Of a stretch of 45,561 nucleotides of DNA, positions 25,370 through 33,012 are shown piece after piece (position 1 is the first letter of the stretch; the number at the start of each line of letters is the position of its first letter). Location of the stretch: NCBI GenBank assembly GCA_013286165.1, contig JABDGF010000013.1:1-45561 (forward strand). The letters run 5' to 3'. The translations under genes were made by a program, and so were the position numbers. The notes under the pieces were generated by a model. It searched no databases, was not told the DNA's origin, and saw only the letters and a program-made list of their open reading frames with translations. Source of the DNA: Acidobacteriota bacterium (GTDB lineage: Bacteria > Acidobacteriota > Terriglobia > Acidiferrales > UBA7541).

Positions 25370-25846
25370 GTGCTGCTGCCTCCCAATCCGAAGAACAATT
25401 GCTTCGGCTGCGGCGATCGCAACGCGCGCGGCATGAAGTTGACTTTTGAGCAAGACGACGTGGCGCGGCACATTCGCGGCGTCTTCAGCCTCGGCGCCGA
25501 ATACGAAGGCGGGCCCGGATTTATTCACGGCGGAATTATCGCCACCGTGCTCGACGAAGCTATGGGCAAGGTCTCGCGGTTTCGCAACGTGCGCGCTGTG
25601 ACGGCAGAGCTGAACGTCGAATACCTGCGGCCGGTGCCGGTTGACCGGATGTTGCGCGTGGAAGGTTTTGAGCTGGAGATGAAGGGCCGAAGCCTTTTGA
25701 TCCAGGGCGAAATTTGGGACGCGGAAACGAGCCACCTGCTTGCGCGAGCGAAGGGCCGTTTCGTCACGCTGCTTGAATCGGATGTGCGAAATCTGGAAGC
25801 GAAAGCCAGGCGCGAGAAAGTGGCATCGGAAACGCCGCAAAGTTAG
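25370..25846 (+). CDS. Hotdog-fold PaaI-like thioesterase
   Basis: 158 residues from a GTG at 25370, 13 bases after the MocR-like gene, with ACGGGA upstream. The motif FIHGGIIATVLDEAMG is the central helix of PaaI/4HBT-type thioesterases. The N-terminal NNCFGCGDRNARGMKL, with two Cys, matches a common acidobacterial and actinobacterial subgroup. It should hydrolyse an acyl-CoA thioester, substrate unknown. Its position inside the PLP cluster suggests co-transcription but not necessarily a PLP role. Confidence 0.88.
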   Translation: MLLPPNPKNNCFGCGDRNARGMKLTFEQDDVARHIRGVFSLGAEYEGGPGFIHGGIIATVLDEAMGKVSRFRNVRAVTAELNVEYLRPVPVDRMLRVEGFELEMKGRSLLIQGEIWDAETSHLLARAKGRFVTLLESDVRNLEAKARREKVASETPQS

Positions 25847-25897
25847 ACAAAACGGGATTAGCGGTACACATCAAACTGAAATGTCGGGAGAACAGAA

Positions 25898-26788
25898 ATG
25901 GAATCGCTGAACAACAACGAGTGGCGCGTAAAAGTTGGCCTGGCGGAAATGCTGAAGGGCGGCGTGATCATGGACGTGACCAACGCCGAGCAGGCCAAGA
26001 TCGCCGAAGACGCGGGCGCCTGCGCCGTAATGGCGCTCGAGCGCGTGCCGAGCGACATTCGCAAGGAAGGCGGCGTGGCGCGCATGGCCGCTCCGAAAAT
26101 TATTCGCGACATCATGGACGTGGTTTCGATTCCCGTGATGGCCAAGGTGCGCATCGGCCATTTCGCTGAGGCGCAGGTGCTCGAGGCGCTCGAAGTGGAT
26201 TTCATCGACGAGAGCGAAGTGCTCACGCCAGCCGACGAAGAGCATCACGTGTGGAAGCACGCGTACAAGGTTCCGTTCGTTTGCGGTGCGCGTAATCTCG
26301 GTGAAGCGCTGCGACGCATTGCGGAAGGCGCGGCGATGGTTCGCACCAAGGGCGAAGCTGGCTCGGGCAACATCGTCGAAGCGGTACGCCACATGCGCAC
26401 GATCGTGAGCCAGATGAAGCGGCTCACCACGCTGGGCCAGGAAGAACTCGTGCATGAATCGAAGGAACTTGGCTCGCCTCTGGAACTCGTCAGCTGGGTG
26501 GCGAAAAACGGCAAGCTACCGGTGCCGAATTTCTCCGCGGGCGGCGTTGCAACTCCGGCCGATGCGGCGCTCGTGATGCAGCTTGGCGCAGAAGCCGTGT
26601 TCGTCGGCTCCGGCATTTTCAAATCGAGCGATCCGGCGCAGCGTGCACGCGCCATCGTGAAAGCGACCACGCACTACAAAGATCCGAAGGCCGTGCTCGA
26701 AGCGTCCGCCGAACTCGGCGAGCCGATGAAAGGCCTGGACGTCCGCCAGATGGACGAAAAAGACCTGATGCAGACCCGCGGCTGGTAA
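25898..26788 (+). CDS. pdxS: Pyridoxal 5'-phosphate synthase subunit PdxS
   Basis: 296 residues, ATG with GGGAG upstream. PdxS builds PLP from ribose 5-phosphate, glyceraldehyde 3-phosphate and ammonia supplied by PdxT (the DXP-independent pathway). The family residues are present: Asp26 (VIMDVTN), Lys83 (VMAKVRIGH) and Lys151 ([10 protein letters not shown]), plus phosphate loop residues in [14 protein letters not shown]. Length and ending (MQTRGW) are normal. It would assemble as a 12-mer with 12 PdxT. The gene is 51 bases after the thioesterase and 118 bases before pdxT. Confidence 0.98.
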   Translation: MESLNNNEWRVKVGLAEMLKGGVIMDVTNAEQAKIAEDAGACAVMALERVPSDIRKEGGVARMAAPKIIRDIMDVVSIPVMAKVRIGHFAEAQVLEALEVDFIDESEVLTPADEEHHVWKHAYKVPFVCGARNLGEALRRIAEGAAMVRTKGEAGSGNIVEAVRHMRTIVSQMKRLTTLGQEELVHESKELGSPLELVSWVAKNGKLPVPNFSAGGVATPADAALVMQLGAEAVFVGSGIFKSSDPAQRARAIVKATTHYKDPKAVLEASAELGEPMKGLDVRQMDEKDLMQTRGW

Positions 26789-26832
26789 GCCGCACCTCAA
26801 ACTCGGCGACCGGGCACGGCGGATCATTTAGT

Positions 26833-26899
26833 ACAAAATTCTCCGTGCCCTCCGCCTTTCTCGGTTCTCTCTGTGAAATGTTCCACGCTTTTGACTTTG
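26833..26899 (-). repeat. Dispersed CACAGAGAA-family repeat, single arm
   Basis: The reverse-complement form of the family: AAATTCTCCGTGCCCTCCGC, then TTTCTC, CTGTGAAATGTTCCACGC and TTTTGACTTTG. It occupies most of the gap between pdxS and pdxT and ends 7 bases before the pdxT start codon, so it supplies the pdxT translation-initiation region. Confidence 0.85.
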
Positions 26900-26906
26900 C
26901 TTTCGT

Positions 26907-27500
26907 ATGACCACCACACACACAGCAGACATCGGCATCGTCGCGATTCAAGGCGACTACGAAGCCCACGCCAAATCGCTCAAGCGTCTCGGCGAGCACC
27001 CCGTGTTCGTCCGCACACCTGCAGATCTCGAAAGTCTAAAAGGCGTAATCCTCCCCGGCGGCGAATCGACCACGCACCTGAAAGTAATGAAGGAAGAAGG
27101 CTTGTTCGACGCGCTGAAAAATTTCGCGGCTGACGGCGGCGCGCTTTTCGGCACCTGCGCCGGTGCGATCATGCTCGCGCGAGAAGTGCACGGCCCGAAG
27201 CAAGATTCACTCGGCCTGCTCGACGTGAGCGTGCTGCGCAACGGCTACGGCCGCCAGATCGCCAGCGACGTTCACTCCGGCCGCACGAAGCTGAGCGACG
27301 CGCCCATCGAAATGGTTTTCATTCGCGCGCCGATCATCGAATCGATCGGTAAGGGTGTCGAGGTGTTGGGCGAATACGAAGGCGACCCGGTTTTCGTGAA
27401 GCAGGGTAAAATTCTGGCATCGACTTTTCATCCAGAACTGACGGACGATTCGTCGATCCACAAATATTTCGTGGACATCGTCTCGGGAAAAGTGAAGTGA
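26907..27500 (+). CDS. pdxT: PLP synthase glutaminase subunit PdxT
   Basis: 197 residues. It hydrolyses glutamine and passes ammonia to PdxS. The class-I glutaminase triad is visible: Cys84 (FGTCAGAIML), His175 and Glu177 (STFHPEL). The family loop GGESTTHLKV is present. No purine-rich ribosome site precedes the ATG, because the upstream bases come from the dispersed repeat. Translation may be weak or leaderless-like. The gene ends overlapping the GTG of the phosphatase-like gene. Confidence 0.97.
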   Translation: MTTTHTADIGIVAIQGDYEAHAKSLKRLGEHPVFVRTPADLESLKGVILPGGESTTHLKVMKEEGLFDALKNFAADGGALFGTCAGAIMLAREVHGPKQDSLGLLDVSVLRNGYGRQIASDVHSGRTKLSDAPIEMVFIRAPIIESIGKGVEVLGEYEGDPVFVKQGKILASTFHPELTDDSSIHKYFVDIVSGKVK

Positions 27501-27970
27501 CCTCGCACAGCCACAAGCCGGCGCACAAGTCCGACGCCAAGGCAGCGCCCGGCGCCTCGCAGAAAAAAGTGCTGTTCGTCTGCATGGGGAATTGCGTGCG
27601 CAGCCAGATGGCCGAAGCAATCGCGCGCCACGTTGCAGGTGACATCATAATCGCCGAGAGCGCAGGGCTCAATCCGCTGGGGTTCATCGACAAAACCGTC
27701 TGCGCCGTGCTCACCCAGCGCAAAATTTCCTACGAAGGGCAGTACTCGAAAGGCCTGCACAGCCACAAACTCGGCAAGCCGGACCTGGTGATCAATATGT
27801 CCGGCGTCTCTGGACAGAAATATTTCTCCGAACACGAATTCGAGGACTGGGCCATCCGCGATCCTTTCGGTGAAGACGTTTCTTCGCACGAAGAAGTCTT
27901 CACCGACATCTTGCGCCGCATCGAAGACCTCGCCTGCCGCCTCCGCTCACCCGACATGCCGCTCGAATAA
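27497..27970 (+). CDS. Low-molecular-weight protein tyrosine phosphatase / ArsC-like protein
   Basis: 157 residues from a GTG that overlaps the pdxT stop by four bases (GTGA), indicating translational coupling. After a Lys/Ala-rich extension, the core begins KKVLFVCMGNCVRSQMAE with the C-x5-R loop (Cys29, Arg35). Asp in RDPFGED is the probable general acid. The same fold serves protein tyrosine phosphatases and thioredoxin-type arsenate reductases. The extra Cys33 does not settle it, and ArsC members need two further C-terminal Cys: here only one C-terminal Cys (DLACRL) is seen, which leans toward phosphatase. No other ars genes are adjacent. Confidence 0.82.
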   Translation: MTSHSHKPAHKSDAKAAPGASQKKVLFVCMGNCVRSQMAEAIARHVAGDIIIAESAGLNPLGFIDKTVCAVLTQRKISYEGQYSKGLHSHKLGKPDLVINMSGVSGQKYFSEHEFEDWAIRDPFGEDVSSHEEVFTDILRRIEDLACRLRSPDMPLE

Positions 27971-27972
27971 GA

Positions 27973-28130
27973 GCACAAAGTCAAAAGCGAAAGGTTCCAC
28001 AGAGAACACCGAGAACTGCTGGAGGGCACGGAGACGCAGAATCCGAGCGCACACGTTTCCGTTCGTCACAAAATTCTCCGTGCTCTCCGCCTTTCTCGGC
28101 TTTCTCCGTGAAATGTTCCACGCCTTTTTT
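27973..28130. repeat. Dispersed CACAGAGAA-family repeat, inverted pair
   Basis: Left arm about 27973-28037 and right arm about 28067-28130 are inverted family copies (CCACAGAGAACACCGAGAA and AAATTCTCCGTGCTCTCCGC). The right arm ends with CACGCCTTTTTT. The whole could fold as a long imperfect hairpin and may help end transcription of the pdx cluster. The left arm matches the copy at 14023-14084 closely, including its ACAAAGTCAAAAGC edge. Confidence 0.85.
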
Positions 28131-28219
28131 CGGCCCTCCATCCATAACTTACGTTTATCCATCCTATTGCCATTTCAGCGGTGACGCGCATATCATCAGC
28201 CGATAGACGGAGGCACACG

Positions 28220-29719
28220 ATGGCTACAGCAACCGCCGCGGTAACACCCGATTCGAAAGTCACGCAGTACGTCGCCAAGCAGCAGAAGATGCTCATCAAC
28301 GGCAAGTGGGTTGATGCGCAGTCCGGCAAAACCTTTCCGACCTACAATCCGGCCACCGGCGAAGTGCTCTCGCGCGTCGCCGAAGGCGACAAGGCCGACA
28401 TCGACCTCGCCGTAAAAGCCGCGCGCGCCGCGTTTGAAACCGGCCCTTGGTCCACGATGTCCGCGAGCGAACGAGGCAAGCTAATCTGGCGCCTCGCCGA
28501 TGCGCTCGAAAAGAACGCCGAAGAATTCGCGCAGCTCGAATCGCTCGACAACGGCAAGCCGCTGAAGGTCGCGCGCGCCGGAGACATTCCTCTCTCGATC
28601 GACAATTTCCGCTACTTCGCTGGATGGGCGACGAAAATCGAAGGCAACACGATCCCGCTCGGCCTGCGCCAGCCCGGAAAGTTTTTTGCCTACACGCTGC
28701 GCGAACCGGTCGGCGTTGTGGGACAAATCATCCCGTGGAACTTCCCGCTGCTGATGGCCGTGTGGAAACTATCTCCCGCACTCGCTGCCGGCTGCACGAT
28801 CGTGCTGAAGCCCGCGGAGCAGACGCCGCTCACCGCGCTGCGCCTCGGCGAACTCATCACCGAAGTCGGCTTCCCCGATGGTGTGGTGAATATCGTTCCC
28901 GGCTACGGCGAAACGGCCGGTGCCGCGCTTGCGGCGCATCCCGACGTTGATAAAGTTGCGTTTACGGGTTCCACCGAAGTGGGCAAGCTGATCATCAAGG
29001 CCTCGGTCGGCAACCTGAAGAAGGTTTCGCTCGAACTCGGCGGCAAATCGCCCAACGTCGTCCTCGGCGACGCCGACATCGATGCCACGATTCCCGGCGC
29101 AGCCGCGGCCATCTTCTATAACCAAGGCCAAGTCTGCTCGGCCGGCTCACGTCTCTTCATCGAAAAGAGCATTTTCGATAAGGTCGTCGATGGCGTCGCG
29201 CAAAAGGCAGAATCGATTCGCGTCCGACAGGGCTTCGATCCCGAGTCCGACATGGGCCCGCTGGTTTCCGAAGAACAGATGCACCGCGTGCTCGGCTACA
29301 TGGAAGAGGGGAAAAAGGAAGGTGCGAAATCCCTCGGCGGCGGCGAACGCATCGGCGACAAGGGCTACTTCGTGAAGCCTTCGGTGCTCGTGAATACCAA
29401 CCCGAACATGAAAGTGGTGAAGGAAGAAATTTTCGGGCCGGTGGTCACCGCAATTCCGTTCAGCGATCCCAACGAACTCGTCACGCAGGCCAACGATTCG
29501 ATGTACGGCCTCGCGGCGGGCATTTGGACGCGCGACATCAAGAAAGCCCACGCTCTCGCCGCGAAATTGCGCGCGGGCACCGTGTGGATCAACTGCTACA
29601 ACGTGTTCGACGCGGCACTTCCGTTCGGCGGCTACAAGCAATCCGGATGGGGTCGTGAGATGGGGCACGAGGCGCTCGAGCACTACACCGAAGTGAAGTC
29701 GGTGTGCGCCGCGCTATAG
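28220..29719 (+). CDS. NAD(P)-dependent aldehyde dehydrogenase
   Basis: 499 residues from the ATG at 28220, with GGAGG upstream. A start 39 bases earlier is less likely. It oxidises an aldehyde to a carboxylic acid in the cytoplasm. Catalytic Glu272 (LELGGKSPN) and Cys306 (NQGQVCSAGSR) are present, as are the cofactor motifs IIPWNFPLL, KPAEQTP and FTGSTEVGK. The C-terminal PFGGYKQSGWGREMG is typical of class 1/2 broad-range enzymes. Substrate is not predictable. A strong terminator follows. Confidence 0.96.
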   Translation: MATATAAVTPDSKVTQYVAKQQKMLINGKWVDAQSGKTFPTYNPATGEVLSRVAEGDKADIDLAVKAARAAFETGPWSTMSASERGKLIWRLADALEKNAEEFAQLESLDNGKPLKVARAGDIPLSIDNFRYFAGWATKIEGNTIPLGLRQPGKFFAYTLREPVGVVGQIIPWNFPLLMAVWKLSPALAAGCTIVLKPAEQTPLTALRLGELITEVGFPDGVVNIVPGYGETAGAALAAHPDVDKVAFTGSTEVGKLIIKASVGNLKKVSLELGGKSPNVVLGDADIDATIPGAAAAIFYNQGQVCSAGSRLFIEKSIFDKVVDGVAQKAESIRVRQGFDPESDMGPLVSEEQMHRVLGYMEEGKKEGAKSLGGGERIGDKGYFVKPSVLVNTNPNMKVVKEEIFGPVVTAIPFSDPNELVTQANDSMYGLAAGIWTRDIKKAHALAAKLRAGTVWINCYNVFDAALPFGGYKQSGWGREMGHEALEHYTEVKSVCAAL

Positions 29720-29756
29720 TTCTGTATTGAAGTTCGGATCTCCGCAGGGTGGTACG

Positions 29757-29790
29757 GGCCGGGGAGCTTCACCGCTTCCCGGCCTTTTTT
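29757..29790 (+). terminator. Rho-independent terminator after aldehyde dehydrogenase
   Basis: GGCCGGGGAGC (29757-29767) pairs with GCTTCCCGGCC (29774-29784), one G-T pair, 6-base loop, followed by TTTTTT (29785-29790). Flanking GGTAC and GTACC extend the dyad. Confidence 0.92.
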
Positions 29791-29858
29791 GTGCGTACCG
29801 CATCTATTCAAACTTTTCCCGAATCGTGGCACTATCTTTTGCTGCGAGGAGCTATTGA

Positions 29859-30578
29859 ATGCTGATTGAAGTCGCACTAAACGGAAACCGTTCACGCAAA
29901 GATCACGCCGGAGTGCCCCAGTCGCCGGCCGAACTAGCCGCTGCCGCGAGCGCCGCTGTCGCCGCCGGAGCTGGCGCCGTACATTTTCACGTTTACAACG
30001 CCGCGGGCGTCGAGAGTCTTGAATCCGCGGACGTAGCCGCCGCCGTCACGGCCGTGCGCAACGCGATCCCCAAGATCGGCTTCGGCATCAGCACCGGCGC
30101 GTGGATCGTGAAAGGCACCGACGCGCGGCTCAAGAAAGTGATGAGCTGGGCAACGCCGCCGCCATTCGTCTCGATCAATTTCGGCGAAGAGGGCGCGGTG
30201 GATTTGGCGCGTTGGTGCGTATCGCAGGGAATCCACATCGAAGCGGGCCTCGGCACCGAGCAGGCCGCGAAGAATTTCACGCGCGCCGGCGTGGCGAATA
30301 TTTGCGACCGCGCGATGTTCGAACCGGAGCACGAAAATCTGGCCGAAGCGCTGGAAGTGGTGGAGAAGATGGACGCGCTTCTGACGCGCGTGTGGATCGA
30401 GACGCCGCGCCTGCTTCACGGCCACAACGCGACCGTGTGGCCCTTGCTCCGCGAAGCAAAGAAACGCGGCTGGCAAACGCGCATCGGCCTCGAAGACACC
30501 GTGCTGCTCCCCGACGGCAAGCCGGCCAATGACAATGCCGACCTGGTCGCCGCCGCCGTGAAAATCGCGAACGAGTAA
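29859..30578 (+). CDS. BKACE family enzyme (DUF849, beta-keto acid cleavage)
   Basis: 239 residues, GGAG a few bases before the ATG. BKACE enzymes condense a beta-keto acid with acetyl-CoA and cleave it; Kce of lysine fermentation is one case. The zinc ligands are visible as His42 and His44 (VHFHVYN) and Glu212 (RIGLEDTVLLPDG). The N-terminal LNGNRSRKDH loop is the family start. It is shorter than typical BKACE proteins (about 270-310). The TIM-barrel core seems complete, and the missing length is in loops and the tail. The substrate side chain cannot be predicted. Confidence 0.88.
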   Translation: MLIEVALNGNRSRKDHAGVPQSPAELAAAASAAVAAGAGAVHFHVYNAAGVESLESADVAAAVTAVRNAIPKIGFGISTGAWIVKGTDARLKKVMSWATPPPFVSINFGEEGAVDLARWCVSQGIHIEAGLGTEQAAKNFTRAGVANICDRAMFEPEHENLAEALEVVEKMDALLTRVWIETPRLLHGHNATVWPLLREAKKRGWQTRIGLEDTVLLPDGKPANDNADLVAAAVKIANE

Positions 30579-30631
30579 TTCGATTCCACGCACGATCGAC
30601 GTTTTGTTTCACCGATAAGGAGCGTCCCAGC

Positions 30632-32182
30632 ATGTTCCGCAAATCCGTCGCGACCGCCGTCGCCATCGTCTTCACCTGCGCGCCGGTTCTGCCCGCGTTG
30701 CCGCAGGCAGCGGCGCGAAAGCAATCCACCGCGTCGGCACTCGACAGCGCGACGCTGCAATCGCTCGCCGCCGTCGCCGGGCAAGCGATGATGCAGCCAA
30801 CGGCCTACACGTACCTCGAGCAGCTCAGCGACGACATCGGCGCGCGCGTTACCGGCTCGCCCGAAGGCCAACGCGCCATCGACTGGGGCGTCGCGACGAT
30901 GAAATCGATCGGCCTCGATAACGTTCACACCGAGTCGTACCAGGTTTTTCGCGGTTGGACGCGCGGCACGGCGTCCGCGGAACTCGTCGCGCCGATTCAC
31001 CGCAGCTTGATGGTGGATGCGATGGGCTGGGTCGGGTCCACGCCTGCGGGCGGAGTGGAGGGCGCACTCGTCGGCGTCAACACGTTCGACATCGACAACG
31101 AAATCAAAAACAACGCCGCCAGCTGGCGCGGGAAAATTCTGCTCGCGTATCAGCAAGGTCAGCCGCCCACGAATCGCATGATGGGCTTTTTGAAGTTTGG
31201 CGATTTGCTGAAGGCCGCGCAGACGAACGGCGCTGTCGCGGTGATCGGCGGCCAGGGCGGCCGTCCGTCGGCGGGCATGCACCTCACGCACACAGGCGCG
31301 CTGGGCTTCAACGTCTCGTACGAAATTCCCGTCGTCAGCATGTCCGCCGAAGATCAGGCGCAGCTGCAGCGCTACGTGGAGCGCGGCGTTCCCGTGCGCA
31401 TCAAGATCAACGTGCAAAATAAATTTAGCGATGAGCCGGTGCAGTCGGCGAATGTGATCGGCGAAATCCGCGGCACCGAACATCCGGAGCAGGTGATCGT
31501 CGTCGGCGGCCACCTCGATTCGTGGGATCTCGCATCAGGCGCAACGGACAATGGCTGCGGCACGAGCACCACGCTCGGCGCGGCTTCAGCGATCATGAAG
31601 TCCGGGCTGAAGCCGAAGCGCACAATTCGCTTCGTACTTTTCACCGGCGAAGAAGAGGGGCTTCTCGGCTCGCTCGCCTATGTGAAGCAGCACAAAGACG
31701 AAATGCCGAATCACCTCGGCGCGATTATTCTCGACGCGGGGCAGGGCGCTGTCACTGGCCTTCAGCTTGGCGGGCGCGACGATTTGATACCTGCCACCGA
31801 GCCGTTCGCAAAATCCCTGCAGGCGTTTGGCAAGATGAGCGTCGATGATGAAGTGGAATTTGGCACCGACACGCTTTCGTTCACGCTTCAGGGTCTGCCG
31901 GGCATCAACCTCAATCAGGACACGACGGACTACAAGTACACGCATCACTCCGCTGTCGATACGCTTGACCACGTGTCTGCCGACGTGCTCGATCGCAACG
32001 CGGCGATTATGGCGCTCACGGCCTTCTGGATCGCGAATCGCGCCGATCGCTTCGCCGCGCCGTGGTCGCCCGAGAAAACCGCACGCATGCTGGTCGATAA
32101 GCACGACGATGAACTGCTGAAGGCGCTCGGCCTGTGGCCCTTCGGCGACCTCGGCGCGAATCCCAACGGCCCCGCCGACTAG
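30632..32182 (+). CDS. Secreted M28-family zinc aminopeptidase/carboxypeptidase
   Basis: 516 residues with a signal peptide and AAGGAG before the ATG. The M28 zinc site shows GGHLDSWDLASGATDNGCG, giving His294 and Asp306. TGEEEG (Glu340/341) supplies the catalytic base and a ligand, LDAGQG a further Asp, and YTHHSAVDTLD the last His. A PA-like insert (about 120-255) precedes the catalytic domain, as in plasma glutamate carboxypeptidase-type members. It should trim exogenous peptides outside the cytoplasm. Confidence 0.94.
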   Translation: MFRKSVATAVAIVFTCAPVLPALPQAAARKQSTASALDSATLQSLAAVAGQAMMQPTAYTYLEQLSDDIGARVTGSPEGQRAIDWGVATMKSIGLDNVHTESYQVFRGWTRGTASAELVAPIHRSLMVDAMGWVGSTPAGGVEGALVGVNTFDIDNEIKNNAASWRGKILLAYQQGQPPTNRMMGFLKFGDLLKAAQTNGAVAVIGGQGGRPSAGMHLTHTGALGFNVSYEIPVVSMSAEDQAQLQRYVERGVPVRIKINVQNKFSDEPVQSANVIGEIRGTEHPEQVIVVGGHLDSWDLASGATDNGCGTSTTLGAASAIMKSGLKPKRTIRFVLFTGEEEGLLGSLAYVKQHKDEMPNHLGAIILDAGQGAVTGLQLGGRDDLIPATEPFAKSLQAFGKMSVDDEVEFGTDTLSFTLQGLPGINLNQDTTDYKYTHHSAVDTLDHVSADVLDRNAAIMALTAFWIANRADRFAAPWSPEKTARMLVDKHDDELLKALGLWPFGDLGANPNGPAD

Positions 32183-32210
32183 TCGGACAGCCGATCCGGC
32201 GGTCCTCCGC

Positions 32211-32582
32211 TTAACCTGGAGGCTTAGCGAGCTTGTTCTGTTCGCGCAGCTGAATCTTCCAGCCAAGCACGCGCGCTTTGTTGCCCGCAGCTTCCGCCTC
32301 GGGCACCATACCTTTGCGTTGATACGCGCGCGAAATCGTCGTCCACGCCAGCACGTCTTCCGCATCGAGGGCCAGAATGCGATGCGCCGTCTCGATCGTG
32401 CGGTCAAAATCCTGTTGAGCGTGATAGGCTTGCGCCAGGCCATGCAGCGCGTCGGCAAAACGAGGATCGAGCTCCAGCGCTCTTTGATATTCCGCGACGG
32501 CCTCGGCGAATTTCCCTGCGCCGAAAAAATCGATTCCTGCGTAGTAATGTTCTTCCGCGGCGGGATTCGGTGGGGAACTCAC
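32211..32582 (-). CDS. Small TPR-repeat protein
   Basis: 123 residues made of three tetratricopeptide repeats: AEEHYYAGIDFFGAGKFAEA, ALELDPRFADALHGLAQAY and VLAWTTISRAYQRKGMVPEA. No signal peptide, so cytoplasmic. The start is a GTG at 32582 or a TTG at 32585, with no clear ribosome site. TPR units bind partner proteins; the partner is unknown. It is convergent with the M28 gene and divergent from the 72-residue gene. Confidence 0.85.
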   Translation of the reverse strand: MSSPPNPAAEEHYYAGIDFFGAGKFAEAVAEYQRALELDPRFADALHGLAQAYHAQQDFDRTIETAHRILALDAEDVLAWTTISRAYQRKGMVPEAEAAGNKARVLGWKIQLREQNKLAKPPG

Positions 32583-32623
32583 CAAACAATTCTAGCATCA
32601 GCGCCACGGCGGCCCGCCCGAGC

Positions 32624-32842
32624 ATGTTGAACGCGCTGCGCTACTACTGGATTACCTCGAAGGGCTATCGTCTGCGGCCGTGGGCGTCGCCGTATTTGCA
32701 GTGGCGCTTTGAAACTTACTTCGGCAAAGACGCCGCGCATCTCGATCGCGCCGCCTTCATCAGCCTGATGTGGCGCGAACGCGCCCGCATGCGCACGTTC
32801 CTCGAATGGGTTGCCGCCCAGCGCGCCCGCCCAAATTCCTGA
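32624..32842 (+). CDS. Small conserved-looking protein, 72 residues
   Basis: The ATG at 32624 is favoured because the downstream sequence (MLNALRYYWITSKGYRLRPW) is compact and protein-like. Upstream in-frame residues overlap the divergent TPR start. It is basic and aromatic-rich with the helical tail WRERARMRTFLEWVA. No motif is recognised. A 28-bp hairpin follows the stop by 8 bases. Confidence 0.6.
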   Translation: MLNALRYYWITSKGYRLRPWASPYLQWRFETYFGKDAAHLDRAAFISLMWRERARMRTFLEWVAAQRARPNS

Positions 32843-32850
32843 CAGCAACT

Positions 32851-32916
32851 GCACACCGGCAAGATTGCCTATGCTACTCCCCGTCGGCAGTAGCATGGGC
32901 AATCCTGCCGGTGTGC
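32851..32916. repeat. Long near-perfect hairpin, 28-bp stem
   Basis: The arm 32851-32878 pairs with 32889-32916 at 26 of 28 positions around a 10-base loop. Right arm core is GCATGGGCAATCCTGCCGG. A moderately T-rich tail (TTTTGTTTTCG) follows on the plus strand, so it may double as a terminator for the 72-residue gene. Confidence 0.85.
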
Positions 32917-32959
32917 CTTTTGTTTTCGTGTCACAGTCCTTTTGAAAAAAGGACCCGTC

Positions 32960-32987
32960 ATCCTGAGGCCCTACAGGGCCGAAGGAT
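32960..32987. repeat. 28-base palindrome
   Basis: ATCCT-GA-GGCCCT, then AC, then AGGGCC-GA-AGGAT: a symmetric dyad with one internal GA/GA loop, in the gap between convergent genes. It resembles the short GTCATCCTGAG type of intergenic repeat that I have seen as common in soil metagenome sequence, but this is recollection and not a search. Confidence 0.6.
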
Positions 32988-33012
32988 CTCTCTTCAGTTT
33001 TCCGCGGCGGCT

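Noticed and set aside
27497-27970. Arsenic resistance operon
   Set aside because: No arsR, arsB/acr3 or arsA is adjacent, and the C-terminal Cys pair of thioredoxin-type ArsC is incomplete.
30416-31513. 365-residue minus-strand open frame
   Set aside because: Shadow across the BKACE and M28 genes.
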